NCBI RefSeq assembly: GCF_002014855.1 | Contig: NZ_MUYV01000011.1 | Coordinates: 221,064 to 285,063, forward strand | DNA from: Moraxella porci DSM 25326 | Lineage (GTDB): Bacteria > Pseudomonadota > Gammaproteobacteria > Pseudomonadales > Moraxellaceae | Direction: 5' to 3' | Length of the DNA stretch: 64,000 nucleotides | In this document: positions 22,403 to 30,927 of the stretch, in pieces | Layout of the letters: each line of letters starts with the position of its first letter | Position numbering within the stretch: position 1 is the first letter of the stretch | Made by a program: the position numbers and the translations under genes | The notes under the pieces: generated by a model | What the model was told of the DNA's origin: nothing | Database searches by the model: none | What the model saw: only the letters and a program-made list of their open reading frames with translations

Positions 22403-22638
22403 TGATGGGTGTATCGTGGCGGGTTTTATTCGTTCAGATTTGATCTATACAGCGTGCCATATCCTAACATCCTGCCATCAACACTGTGGATGGTTGGATT
22501 TATTTGTGTTTATGAGAGCCTTGGGAGATAAAATAGCAATATTTTCTAGGATTTTTGGCATATTTTTAGTACAATAAAGGGTTTGAACATAACCTGGGCG
22601 CCAGCCTGTGTTGTTTATGCTTAACGGATTTGAACTTT

Positions 22639-24288
22639 ATGCAAAAAATTCTTCGGATTTTAATCATCGTGGCGATGCTCATTACAGCCTATTTGCTGAT
22701 CTTGGCATGGCGTGATGATTACGCAGGAAAACCTGCAACCACAGCACCTGTGGCGACCCAAACCAGCAGCAGCGCCGATGTGCCTAGCGCACAAATGACT
22801 GGCGATGTACCAAGTGTCAGTGCAGGTGCGCCAGCCGATCAGCAAACGGCCAATCTGATCAGCGTCGATACCGACCGCTATGAGATTAAGATTAACCCTG
22901 TTGGTGGTGACATCGTTTATGCAGCACTCAAGCAGCACAATGCCACCAAAGACAGCAACACTCCTTTTGTACTGCTAGAAAATGATGCGACGCGTACTTA
23001 TGTGGCGCAATCAGGCTTGATGGGTCGTGATGGCATCGATACCGCCCAAGGCCGTGCGGTGTACACCAGTCCGCGCACAAGCTATCAATTAAACCCAAGT
23101 GCAGGCTCATTGCAGGTGCCGCTGGTTTATCAAAAAGACGGCGTTACCATCACCAAAACCTATACATTCAACGCAGGTCAATACCCGATTAATCTAAGCT
23201 ACAACATCAACAACACCTCTGCTAATGCTTGGCAAGGTCAGATGTATGCTCAGCTAAAGCGTGATAATAGCAAAGATCCTGGTCTGGATGATAAAGGCAT
23301 GCTGGGCATGGCTACTTATCTGGGTGGTGCTTGGGGTACGCCAGATGATCCTTATAATAAGCTGAAATTTTCAAACTTTGGCGATGGCCTGAATGTCAAA
23401 AGCAAAGACGGCTGGGTAGCGATCGTGCAGCATTATTTTGTCTCAGCTTGGACGCCATCAAACAGCTTTGAGGCTGATTTCTTTACACGCACCACCGGCA
23501 ATGAGCATTTTATTGGCTATAACAGCCCTGTGATTAATGTCGATGCAGGCAAACAAATCACCCTAAACAGCACGCTGTATGCAGGCCCAAAAATCCAGTC
23601 AGAGATGGCGCCTGTGGCTGAAGGCTTGAACAAGACAGTGGATTATGGTCTGCTGTGGCCGATCTCAAAAGTATTATTTGCCATTTTGGATGGCATTCAT
23701 AAGTTTATCGGCAACTGGGGCTGGTCAATCGTGGTGTTGACCTTGATCATCAAGATTGCTCTGTTTTGGCTGTCAAACAAAAGCTATGTATCGATGGCAA
23801 AAATGCGTGCCATCGCGCCAAAGCTGCAAGCATTAAAAGATAAGCATGGCGACGATCGCATGGCGATGAGTCAAGAGATGATGCAGCTATATCGCGATGA
23901 GAAAGTCAATCCGATGGCGGGCTGTTTGCCGATTTTGATTCAGATGCCGATCTTCCTAGGTTTGTACTGGATGCTGGTTGAGTCAGTTGAGTTGCGCCAT
24001 GCACCGTGGATTGGCTGGATCACCGATTTGTCTGCGATGGATCCGTGGTTTATTTTGCCGATTTTTATGGGCGTGACCATGTATGTTCAGCAGCTACTAA
24101 ACCCGCAGCCGACCGATCCTATGCAGGCGAAGATGATGAAAATTTTGCCACTGGTGTTTGCAATCTTTATGCTGTGGTTCCCAGCAGGTCTTGTGCTATA
24201 CTGGACGGTGAATAACCTATTTAGCATGATCCATCAGCACCTTGTTAATAAGCGTGTGGCGCGCGAAATGCAAGCCAAGCAAGCATAA
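22639..24288 (+). CDS. yidC: Membrane protein insertase YidC
   Basis: YidC inserts and folds inner-membrane proteins, alone or with SecYEG. The 549-residue product starts MQKILRILIIVAMLITAYLLILAW (first membrane helix). A Thr/Ser/Ala-rich linker and the large periplasmic beta domain follow (about 70-330). The five-helix insertase core then contains the conserved WGWSIVVLTLIIKIALFWL, PMAGCLPILIQMPIFLGLYWML and FPAGLVLYWTVNNLFS. An in-frame TTG three codons upstream is a possible start; the ATG is the better fit. The 236-nt gap before it probably holds its own promoter. A terminator follows. Confidence 0.96.
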   Translation: MQKILRILIIVAMLITAYLLILAWRDDYAGKPATTAPVATQTSSSADVPSAQMTGDVPSVSAGAPADQQTANLISVDTDRYEIKINPVGGDIVYAALKQHNATKDSNTPFVLLENDATRTYVAQSGLMGRDGIDTAQGRAVYTSPRTSYQLNPSAGSLQVPLVYQKDGVTITKTYTFNAGQYPINLSYNINNTSANAWQGQMYAQLKRDNSKDPGLDDKGMLGMATYLGGAWGTPDDPYNKLKFSNFGDGLNVKSKDGWVAIVQHYFVSAWTPSNSFEADFFTRTTGNEHFIGYNSPVINVDAGKQITLNSTLYAGPKIQSEMAPVAEGLNKTVDYGLLWPISKVLFAILDGIHKFIGNWGWSIVVLTLIIKIALFWLSNKSYVSMAKMRAIAPKLQALKDKHGDDRMAMSQEMMQLYRDEKVNPMAGCLPILIQMPIFLGLYWMLVESVELRHAPWIGWITDLSAMDPWFILPIFMGVTMYVQQLLNPQPTDPMQAKMMKILPLVFAIFMLWFPAGLVLYWTVNNLFSMIHQHLVNKRVAREMQAKQA

Positions 24289-24301
24289 GCAGCCAATGCC
24301 C

Positions 24302-24336
24302 AAATCCCACAAATCTTAAGTTTGTGGGATTTTTTA
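24302..24336 (+). terminator. Terminator after yidC
   Basis: A 12-bp perfect stem AAATCCCACAAA/TTTGTGGGATTT is followed by a T-run, 13 nt after the yidC stop. Confidence 0.92.
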
Positions 24337-24397
24337 TTGGCAATTATTCGCCCAATGGTGATAAAATAAAAGGTTAATTGATAAATTTAATAAAGCC

Positions 24398-25789
24398 ATG
24401 AATATGATACAACAACCCACCATCGCCGCCATCGCCACACCCATCGGACAAGGGGGCGTGGGCATCATTCGCCTGTCGGGTAAGGATGCTTATCAGATTG
24501 GTTGCGCCATCACCCAGCGAGAGTCGCTGACGCCGCGAGTGGCGCACTTTGGTGGATTTTTTGGCAATGATGGCATCATCGATGAAGGGGTGGTGATTTA
24601 TTTTAAGGCACCGCATTCATTTACTGGCGAGGATGTGGTGGAATTGCAGGGGCATGGCGGCATGATTCTTCAAAATCTGCTGTTGGCGCGAGTATTTGAG
24701 CTTGGTGCCAGACAAGCTACCGCAGGTGAATTTTCATATCGCGCCTTTGAAAATGATAAAATTGACTTGGTGCAAGCTGAAGCCATCAGTGATGCCATTG
24801 CAGCCACTTCAGTTGCCCAAGCGACCAGCGCCATTCGCTCTTTGACTGGTGAATTTTCTAATAAAATCAATGCACTGCATGATGATCTGACTCACCTGCG
24901 ACTGTATGTCGAGGCGGCGATCGACTTTCCAGATGAAGAGGATGTGGATTTTTTAAGCGATGGCGTGATTTTGGCCAAGATAAATGCGGTGTTATCAGGC
25001 ATCGATGAGATATTAGCCACCGCCAAGCAAGGTCAGCTGCTCAGAGATGGTGTGCATGTGGTACTGGCCGGTAAGCCAAATGCTGGCAAATCAAGCCTGC
25101 TAAACCGCCTATCAGGCACACAGCGCGCCATCGTCACAGATATCGCTGGCACGACGCGCGATACTCTGGAGGAGACATTGGTATTGGGCGGTTTGACGGT
25201 GCATTTGACTGACACTGCTGGCCTGCGTGACACGATTGATAAGGTGGAGCAAATCGGCATCGCTCGTGCGCTTGAGGCGATTCATAAGGCGGATGTGCTG
25301 CTGATGGTGTATGATGCTAGCCAAGAGCGCGATCCATTGGCACTGGCCAAAGAGTTGTTTGCAGAGGTGATGACAGCGGATGATATGCTATTCACCCAAA
25401 AGCTGATCATGGTCGCCAATAAAAGCGACCTGTTGCCAGATCCGCCGATGCATGTTGTTTCACATGAAACAGAATTGGCCATCCAAACCGTTTATGTTTC
25501 ATGTGAAACTGGCGATGGCATTGATAGTTTAATTAAAGTACTTAGTGATAAAGTCGGCTTTCACCCACCCGAAAACAGCTTGATCGCTCGTACCAGACAC
25601 ATCGATGCACTGAACCGCGCCAAGGCTTTTGTTATCGAAGCGCGCGATCAGCTGACGATCTATCATGCCGGTGAGCTGGTGGCAGACAGTTTAAGACAGT
25701 CACAGCTGGCGCTTGGTGAAATCACAGGTCAGATGAGTGCCGATGAGTTATTGGGCAAGATTTTTTCAAGTTTCTGTATTGGTAAATGA
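24398..25789 (+). CDS. mnmE: tRNA uridine-5-carboxymethylaminomethyl GTPase MnmE
   Basis: MnmE, with MnmG, modifies the wobble uridine of certain tRNAs. The 463-residue protein has the tetrahydrofolate-binding N domain (TIAAIATPIGQGGVGIIRLSG) and a helical domain. The inserted G domain has GKPNAGKS at 225-232, the switch TDIAGTTRD, DTAG and NKSD. The C-terminal FCIGK carries the catalytic cysteine. Two parS-like sites near its 3' end produce the VSHET and VSCET peptides between the NKSD motif and the C-terminal domain, a region that tolerates variation. Confidence 0.97.
   Translation: MNMIQQPTIAAIATPIGQGGVGIIRLSGKDAYQIGCAITQRESLTPRVAHFGGFFGNDGIIDEGVVIYFKAPHSFTGEDVVELQGHGGMILQNLLLARVFELGARQATAGEFSYRAFENDKIDLVQAEAISDAIAATSVAQATSAIRSLTGEFSNKINALHDDLTHLRLYVEAAIDFPDEEDVDFLSDGVILAKINAVLSGIDEILATAKQGQLLRDGVHVVLAGKPNAGKSSLLNRLSGTQRAIVTDIAGTTRDTLEETLVLGGLTVHLTDTAGLRDTIDKVEQIGIARALEAIHKADVLLMVYDASQERDPLALAKELFAEVMTADDMLFTQKLIMVANKSDLLPDPPMHVVSHETELAIQTVYVSCETGDGIDSLIKVLSDKVGFHPPENSLIARTRHIDALNRAKAFVIEARDQLTIYHAGELVADSLRQSQLALGEITGQMSADELLGKIFSSFCIGK
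25456..25471. promoter_or_regulatory. parS-like site in mnmE
   Basis: TGTTTCACATGAAACA is one mismatch from TGTTTCACGTGAAACA. In frame it encodes VSHET. It is paired with another site 39 bp away. Confidence 0.72.
25495..25510. promoter_or_regulatory. parS-like site in mnmE (second)
   Basis: TGTTTCATGTGAAACT is two mismatches from the parS palindrome. In frame it encodes VSCET. Confidence 0.68.
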
Positions 25790-25888
25790 GCATAAATTGG
25801 ATACATTTTCTAAAATATACATAATTGGATAAATGTATCGGACATGTCAGATTGATCAATAAAATTAAAAAATAATAAAGGAGTCGTC

Positions 25889-26359
25889 ATGCACTGCCCT
25901 TTTTGTAATGCAGATGATACCAAAGTCATGGATTCGCGTCTGGCGGCTGAGGGTGCCCAAGTGCGTCGTCGTCGGCAGTGTGCAGCCTGTGGAGAGCGTT
26001 TTACAACTTTTGAGGTCTGTGAGGTGGTGATGCCTAGGATTATCAAATCCAGTGGCCGCATCGAGCCTTATGATCAAAGTAAGCTGCGCCGCTCGATCGC
26101 TCTACCGCTTCAAAAACGCCCCATCAGTGCCGATGAGATCGAAGCCAGCATCAGTCGCATCGAGCAAGCACTACGCAAAACAGGTGAGCGTGAGGTCACA
26201 AGTAAGGTGCTTGGTGAGATTGTGATGAGTGCCTTAAAATCACTCGATGATGTCGCTTATGTTCGCTTTGCCAGTGTCTATCGTGATTTTCAGGACATCA
26301 GCGAATTTCGTGCAGAGCTTGATAAAATTAATTTACCAAAGCAAGGTGAAGGCTTGTGA
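25889..26359 (+). CDS. nrdR: Transcriptional repressor NrdR
   Basis: NrdR represses ribonucleotide reductase genes in response to ATP/dATP. The 156-residue protein has the zinc-ribbon CPFC (C3, C6) and [10 protein letters not shown] (C31, C34), then an ATP-cone domain with [25 protein letters not shown] precedes the start. The stop overlaps the GTG start of ribD, a pairing common in proteobacteria (nrdR-ribD). Confidence 0.96.
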   Translation: MHCPFCNADDTKVMDSRLAAEGAQVRRRRQCAACGERFTTFEVCEVVMPRIIKSSGRIEPYDQSKLRRSIALPLQKRPISADEIEASISRIEQALRKTGEREVTSKVLGEIVMSALKSLDDVAYVRFASVYRDFQDISEFRAELDKINLPKQGEGL

Positions 26360-27411
26360 ACCCTTTGAATCATTGGCATAATAGCGATATTTATTATATG
26401 CAGCTTGCCATTAGCGAGGCCAAAAAAGGCATCTATACCACTCGCCCAAACCCTGCAGTGGGTTCGTTGATCGTCAAAGATGGTCGGATTATCGGCACAG
26501 GATTTCATCCTAAGGCAGGACAGCCGCACGCAGAAGTTTTTGCACTCAGACAGGCAAGGAATTCTGGCTTTGACACCCAAGGTGCGTGCGCTTATGTGAC
26601 GCTCGAGCCATGCAGCCATACCGGACGCACGCCACCATGCGCGGACGCATTGATCAACGCTGGCATCCGCCGCGTGGTCGTTGCAAGTCTCGATCCCAAT
26701 CCAAAAGTCGCAGGCAATGGCATCAAAAAACTCAAAGCGGCTGGCATTGAGGTCATCGTCGGTGTCTGTGCTGATGAAGCGATGGCGCTGAATGCTGGGT
26801 TTTTAAAAGCGATGGCCACAGGCATGCCCTATGTGCGCCTAAAAATGGCTGGCAGCATCGATGGCCGCACCGCCATGGCCTCGGGCGAATCCAAATGGAT
26901 CACTGGTAACGAGGCGCGTGAGGATGTCCAAAAACTGCGCGCTATGAGCGCAGCCATCATCACAGGCTCAGGCACCATCCTAGCAGATGATCCGCTGCTG
27001 ACAGTCAGAAGTCAGCAGCTGGGAGTGGCCATTGATCAGATACCAGCCCCTAAGATCGTCGTTGTCGATCGCCGTGGCCGCATCCAAAAGGGTGCTCATC
27101 AGATCTTCAATCACCATGATGTGCTGCTATGGCGTGAAGATCTGACCACGCTGCTCAAGCAGTTGGTATCGGTGCATCAGTGTTACGATGTGATGGTTGA
27201 GGCAGGAGCGTCATTGTCTGGTGCATTCATTGCCTCAGGATTGGTGGATGAGCTGATCGTTTATCAAGCACCGTGCATATTGGGTCATACAGCGCGATCG
27301 ATGTTTGCTTGTGAGGTTCAGACACTAGCACATCAGCATCGTTTTGACTTAACTTCAGTGGATAAAATCGGTCGAGATTTGCGCATGATTTATAAAACAC
27401 TGAATACATAA
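26356..27411 (+). CDS. ribD: Bifunctional pyrimidine deaminase/reductase RibD
   Basis: RibD carries out the deamination and reduction steps of riboflavin synthesis. The 351-residue protein has the N-terminal CMP/dCMP-deaminase-like zinc domain ([10 protein letters not shown], then [24 protein letters not shown]). The C-terminal reductase domain has [22 protein letters not shown], and later [12 protein letters not shown] and [13 protein letters not shown]. The GTG start overlaps the nrdR stop by 4 nt. ribE follows after an unusual 289-nt AT-rich gap that contains four DnaA boxes. Confidence 0.95.
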   Translation: MNPLNHWHNSDIYYMQLAISEAKKGIYTTRPNPAVGSLIVKDGRIIGTGFHPKAGQPHAEVFALRQARNSGFDTQGACAYVTLEPCSHTGRTPPCADALINAGIRRVVVASLDPNPKVAGNGIKKLKAAGIEVIVGVCADEAMALNAGFLKAMATGMPYVRLKMAGSIDGRTAMASGESKWITGNEAREDVQKLRAMSAAIITGSGTILADDPLLTVRSQQLGVAIDQIPAPKIVVVDRRGRIQKGAHQIFNHHDVLLWREDLTTLLKQLVSVHQCYDVMVEAGASLSGAFIASGLVDELIVYQAPCILGHTARSMFACEVQTLAHQHRFDLTSVDKIGRDLRMIYKTLNT

Positions 27412-27438
27412 TTTTAATTTAAATTTTATAATATGAAG

Positions 27439-27682
27439 TTATCCACAGCTTGATTATTCAATGACTAATCCTAATCTGATGGATATGCTGATCAAATTAG
27501 GCTGTGGATAAATTATAAATATCAGTGGTATTTTCATCTAAATAAAGATATAAACTATTGATTTTATTATAATTTTAAAATTTATCTTTGGCGAATCATT
27601 CATTAACTGACACCTGTGGATAACTCATCGAGTGCTATTTGATTGTAGATTGACGATCAAGCTCAGTTTGGAGTTATCCACA
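27439..27682. other. Second DnaA-box cluster in ribD-ribE gap
   Basis: Four perfect 9-bp DnaA boxes lie within 244 bp: TTATCCACA at 27439-27447 and 27674-27682 (plus strand), and its complement TGTGGATAA at 27503-27511 and 27615-27623. The outer two face inward as an inverted pair, with a strongly AT-rich tract (about 27511-27595) between the inner two. The whole gap 27412-27700 has no gene. The layout resembles a small origin or a DnaA-binding regulatory locus. The ribE promoter must also be here or upstream. Confidence 0.75.
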
Positions 27683-27700
27683 GTACACACAGAGATCATT

Positions 27701-28366
27701 ATGTTTACAGGTATTATCGAAACCACTGGCAGTATCAAATCCATCAGTCAAATCGGTGGTGATATTCAGCTACACATTCACGCCCCAGACTTGGATTTTT
27801 CTGATGTGCAATTAGGCGATTCGATCGCTTCAAATGGCATCTGTCTGACTGTGGTTGCCATCGGCAATCAAAGCTATGCTGTCGATGTTTCACGGGAAAC
27901 ACTCAGTAAATCTGCCCTGCAAAACTGGCGTGTCGGCGATATCATCAATCTGGAAAAAGCCATGCTGCCCACCACGCGATTTGGTGGACACATCGTCGCA
28001 GGTCATGTCGATGGCGTCGGAGTCGTGCGTCATATGGCCAAAGATGCTCGCTCGATCTATATCGAGATTGAGCTTCCAAGCGAGCTGATGCGTTATACCG
28101 CCGATAAAGGCTCGATCACTGTCGATGGCATCAGTTTGACTACCAATGCCATCAAGCCAGACCAAAATTTGGTCTGCCTAAATATCATCCCGCACACAGC
28201 TGAGCGTACCAACATTGATAAGCATTGGTCGGTGGGCGCGCTGGTGAATATCGAGGTGGATTTGGTGGCAAGATATTTAGAGCGATTATTGTTATCTAAA
28301 CAAGCGCCACAGGCTGTCAGCAGCATCACCGAAGAGACACTGGCCAAGGCGGGATTTTATTTATAA
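27701..28366 (+). CDS. ribE: Riboflavin synthase alpha chain
   Basis: This enzyme dismutates two lumazine molecules to riboflavin. The 221-residue protein has the two repeated lumazine-binding halves, starting MFTGIIETTGSI and then SIASNGICLTVV, GGHIVAGHVDGVG, KGSITVDGISLT and NIIPHTAERT. The ATG at 27701 is the canonical MFTGI start, so the longer frame is rejected. A parS-like site inside it yields VSRET, which coincides with the family-typical VSxETL segment and so is not strained by the DNA site. No FMN riboswitch was seen upstream. Confidence 0.95.
   Translation: MFTGIIETTGSIKSISQIGGDIQLHIHAPDLDFSDVQLGDSIASNGICLTVVAIGNQSYAVDVSRETLSKSALQNWRVGDIINLEKAMLPTTRFGGHIVAGHVDGVGVVRHMAKDARSIYIEIELPSELMRYTADKGSITVDGISLTTNAIKPDQNLVCLNIIPHTAERTNIDKHWSVGALVNIEVDLVARYLERLLLSKQAPQAVSSITEETLAKAGFYL
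27886..27901. promoter_or_regulatory. parS-like site in ribE
   Basis: TGTTTCACGGGAAACA is one mismatch from TGTTTCACGTGAAACA. The frame reads VSRET. Confidence 0.6.
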
Positions 28367-28496
28367 TTGATTAGATTTAATATATAAAATTTATTTTTAT
28401 TATTAAAATTTATGATTTTATATATTTAGATAAATAATTCAATAAAAATCTGTTTTATACTTTAGATAATTAAGAAAATTTGATGGATGAATAATA

Positions 28497-29510
28497 ATGA
28501 ATTTGTCACCACTTAGAGTCATTTTCGCAGGTACGCCAGAATTTGCTGCTGTCAGTTTGCAGCATCTGATCGATCATCAGGCGGCACTTAATATTGAGAT
28601 CGTCGCGGTCTATACCCAGCCTGATCGCAAATCTGGCAGGGGTCAAAAGCTTACCGCATCACCGGTAAAGCAGGTGGCGATGGCGCATGGCATTGCAGTT
28701 GAGCAGCCTGTCAGCTTTAGTCTAAGATATGCGCCTGATGATGGCATTAGTGGTAAAGTTTCACGCGAAACACTGGCTGCCTATCAACCAGATGTGATGA
28801 TTGTTGCTGCCTATGGTTTGATTTTGCCATTGGGCGTGCTAAATACCCCAACTTATGGCTGCTTGAATATCCATGGATCGCTACTACCGAGATGGCGTGG
28901 CGCTGCACCGATCCACCGAGCGATATTGGCAGGCGATCAAGAGACTGGCATCACCATCATGCAGATGGCACAAGGACTGGACACAGGCGATATGCTGTAT
29001 CGTGTGTCTTGCCCAATCGACGAAACAGACACAACACAGACGCTGCATGATAAGCTGGCTGCATTGGGTGCTGAGGCCATCGCCGAGGTACTAAAAAATC
29101 TGCACGCGTATCAAGATAAAGCAGTGCCTCAGCAGGAAGATCAGGCTAATTATGCCGAGAAAGTGCATACCAAAGAAGGCCAGATAAATTGGCATGACAA
29201 TGCGTATCATATCGCGCGTCAGATTCGCGCGCTCAATGCGTATACTTATCTAAATGGCGAACGCATCAAAATCATCAGTGCACTGCCAATTAAGCATGAT
29301 CAAACCACAACAGTATGCGCAGGCCAAGTGGTGAGTGTTGGTAAAAATGCCATACTGGTTTCATGTGGAACATCTGCTGACAATGTGCAGCATTTGATCA
29401 ATTTAACCACATTACAATGGCCGGGTGGTAAGCCGCTGACAGCTGAACAAATCGCTCATGGGAATAAAATTAACGATGGCGATATTTTTGAGATAAAAAT
29501 TGATGAATGA
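28497..29510 (+). CDS. fmt: Methionyl-tRNA formyltransferase
   Basis: Fmt formylates initiator Met-tRNA with 10-formyl-tetrahydrofolate. The 337-residue protein has RVIFAGTPEFAAVSLQHLI, AVYTQPDRKSGRGQKL, the formyl-transfer motif CLNIHGSLLPRWRGAAPIHRAI and the C-terminal OB-like domain. It overlaps rsmB by several nucleotides, the usual fmt-rsmB coupling. A def gene is not upstream here; the 130-nt AT-rich gap before it separates it from ribE. Two parS-like sites lie in it (peptides VSRET and VSCGT). The VSRET segment sits in an insertion-like loop (residues 78-96). Confidence 0.96.
   Translation: MNLSPLRVIFAGTPEFAAVSLQHLIDHQAALNIEIVAVYTQPDRKSGRGQKLTASPVKQVAMAHGIAVEQPVSFSLRYAPDDGISGKVSRETLAAYQPDVMIVAAYGLILPLGVLNTPTYGCLNIHGSLLPRWRGAAPIHRAILAGDQETGITIMQMAQGLDTGDMLYRVSCPIDETDTTQTLHDKLAALGAEAIAEVLKNLHAYQDKAVPQQEDQANYAEKVHTKEGQINWHDNAYHIARQIRALNAYTYLNGERIKIISALPIKHDQTTTVCAGQVVSVGKNAILVSCGTSADNVQHLINLTTLQWPGGKPLTAEQIAHGNKINDGDIFEIKIDE
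28757..28772. promoter_or_regulatory. parS-like site in fmt (first)
   Basis: AGTTTCACGCGAAACA is two mismatches from the parS palindrome. The frame reads VSRET. Confidence 0.55.
29357..29372. promoter_or_regulatory. parS-like site in fmt (second)
   Basis: GGTTTCATGTGGAACA differs from the parS palindrome at three positions. The frame reads VSCGT. It is among the weakest of the set. Confidence 0.45.
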
Positions 29511-30843
29511 TATTTATAAAAAATTAAACAATAAAAAGCTGTCAAATCGCGCAAAAGTTATCGCTGTTATTGAAGAGATTCTACAAGGTAAGTCTTTATC
29601 CTCACTGCTGGATCCCTTATTGTCCCCCATTGATGCTGACAGTCGTGGCTTTGTGCATGAGCTGTTATTGGGTACTTTGCGCCAATGGTGGGCGTTGTCA
29701 CGCATCACCGAAAGCTTGGTGCCAAGACCGATCAGCGATCCTGGGGTGGTAGCAGCTTTGCATGTCGGCTTGTATCAGCTGTTATACATGCATACCGCTG
29801 AGCATGCAGCGGTTCATGAGACGGTAGAATCGCTTAAAGAGCTGGGCAAAGATTATGGTACAGGGTTATTAAATGCTGTATTACGAAAAGTTCAAAAGAC
29901 GCCCAATAAATTTGCCAAAAAAATCAATAAAAATCACAGTCTGCCAAATTGGTTAGCAAAAGCACTCAAGAGTGATTGGCCGCAGTATTATGACGCATTG
30001 GGTGCTGCCCTAAAGCAGCCTGCGCCTGTGTTTTTGAGGGTGAATGAGCGCCGATGCAGCATCGAGCAGTATGGCCGTTTGCTTGATGAGCATGGCATCG
30101 CACACAGCCTTGTGGCATTGGGTTATCAAGATAAGCAAACCATCCGCTTGGATCAGGTGCAGCGCATCACTGAGCTGCCACACTTTGTCGATGGCTGGGT
30201 ATCGGTTCAGGATGCTCATGCTCAGCTGACAGCACATTTGCTTGAGCCATATATCGATGGACATAGCACAGTCTTGGACATGTGCTGCGCGCCGGGAGGC
30301 AAAACCGCGCATTTGCTAGAAAAGTTTCACATGAAACACTTATATGCCGTCGATCATGATGCCGATCGTCTTAGCCGTGTTCATGATAATCTGCATCGGC
30401 TGGGCTTGGTCGATGAGCGTCTATCCATCATTGAGGCTGATGGCACAGCGTGGCAGGCGGACGGCTTGTTGGATGTGATCGTGCTGGATGCGCCTTGTAC
30501 GGCTACAGGTGTGCTGCGTCGTCATCCTGATATTGCTCTGCTGCGCCAAAGCGAGGATGTCGCCAAAACGCAGCGTTTGCAGCGCGAAATTCTAGAAAAT
30601 CTGTGGCCACAGCTGGCTGATGGCGGTGTGTTGTTGTATGTGACTTGCTCGATTTTAAAGGTGGAAAATGAGTCACAACTGGTGGATTTTTTGTCTTGTC
30701 ATGATGATGCCATGGCGCTGCCGTTCAAGCTTGATTTAGCCCATCAAATACCACAGCAGGTGGGCTATCAATGCCTGCCCATAGAGGCTGGTGGTGGCGA
30801 TGGCTTTTATTATGCATTGCTCAAAAAATCATCACGAACTTAA
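29503..30843 (+). CDS. rsmB: 16S rRNA m5C967 methyltransferase RsmB
   Basis: RsmB methylates C967 of 16S rRNA with SAM. The 446-residue protein has an N-terminal NusB-like RNA-binding domain (KVIAVIEEILQGKSLSSLLDPLL) and a Rossmann methyltransferase domain with VLDMCCAPGGKTAHLLE. The two catalytic cysteines lie in DAPCTATGVLRRHPDI and VTCSILKVENE. The ATG at 29503 is preferred over an adjacent TTG. It overlaps the 3' end of fmt. A parS-like site directly after the SAM motif gives FHMKH. Confidence 0.96.
   Translation: MNDIYKKLNNKKLSNRAKVIAVIEEILQGKSLSSLLDPLLSPIDADSRGFVHELLLGTLRQWWALSRITESLVPRPISDPGVVAALHVGLYQLLYMHTAEHAAVHETVESLKELGKDYGTGLLNAVLRKVQKTPNKFAKKINKNHSLPNWLAKALKSDWPQYYDALGAALKQPAPVFLRVNERRCSIEQYGRLLDEHGIAHSLVALGYQDKQTIRLDQVQRITELPHFVDGWVSVQDAHAQLTAHLLEPYIDGHSTVLDMCCAPGGKTAHLLEKFHMKHLYAVDHDADRLSRVHDNLHRLGLVDERLSIIEADGTAWQADGLLDVIVLDAPCTATGVLRRHPDIALLRQSEDVAKTQRLQREILENLWPQLADGGVLLYVTCSILKVENESQLVDFLSCHDDAMALPFKLDLAHQIPQQVGYQCLPIEAGGGDGFYYALLKKSSRT
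30323..30338. promoter_or_regulatory. parS-like site in rsmB
   Basis: AGTTTCACATGAAACA is two mismatches from the parS palindrome. The frame reads FHMK, just after the CCAPGGKT methyltransferase motif. Confidence 0.65.
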
Positions 30844-30927
30844 TTAACATCTGGCTGATTTTATCGCATTTTATGATAAAATTGTGCTAAAATTGAGTCA
30901 ATCAAAACTTTATAAATTGGAGATCTT

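Noticed and set aside
22403..22638. Small RNA gene between yidD and yidC
   Set aside because: No clear promoter-plus-terminator pair or known RNA motif is present. The gap is better explained as the yidC promoter and leader.
24776..25020. Possible frameshift in mnmE helical domain
   Set aside because: The frame is continuous and the family motifs appear in order with normal spacing.
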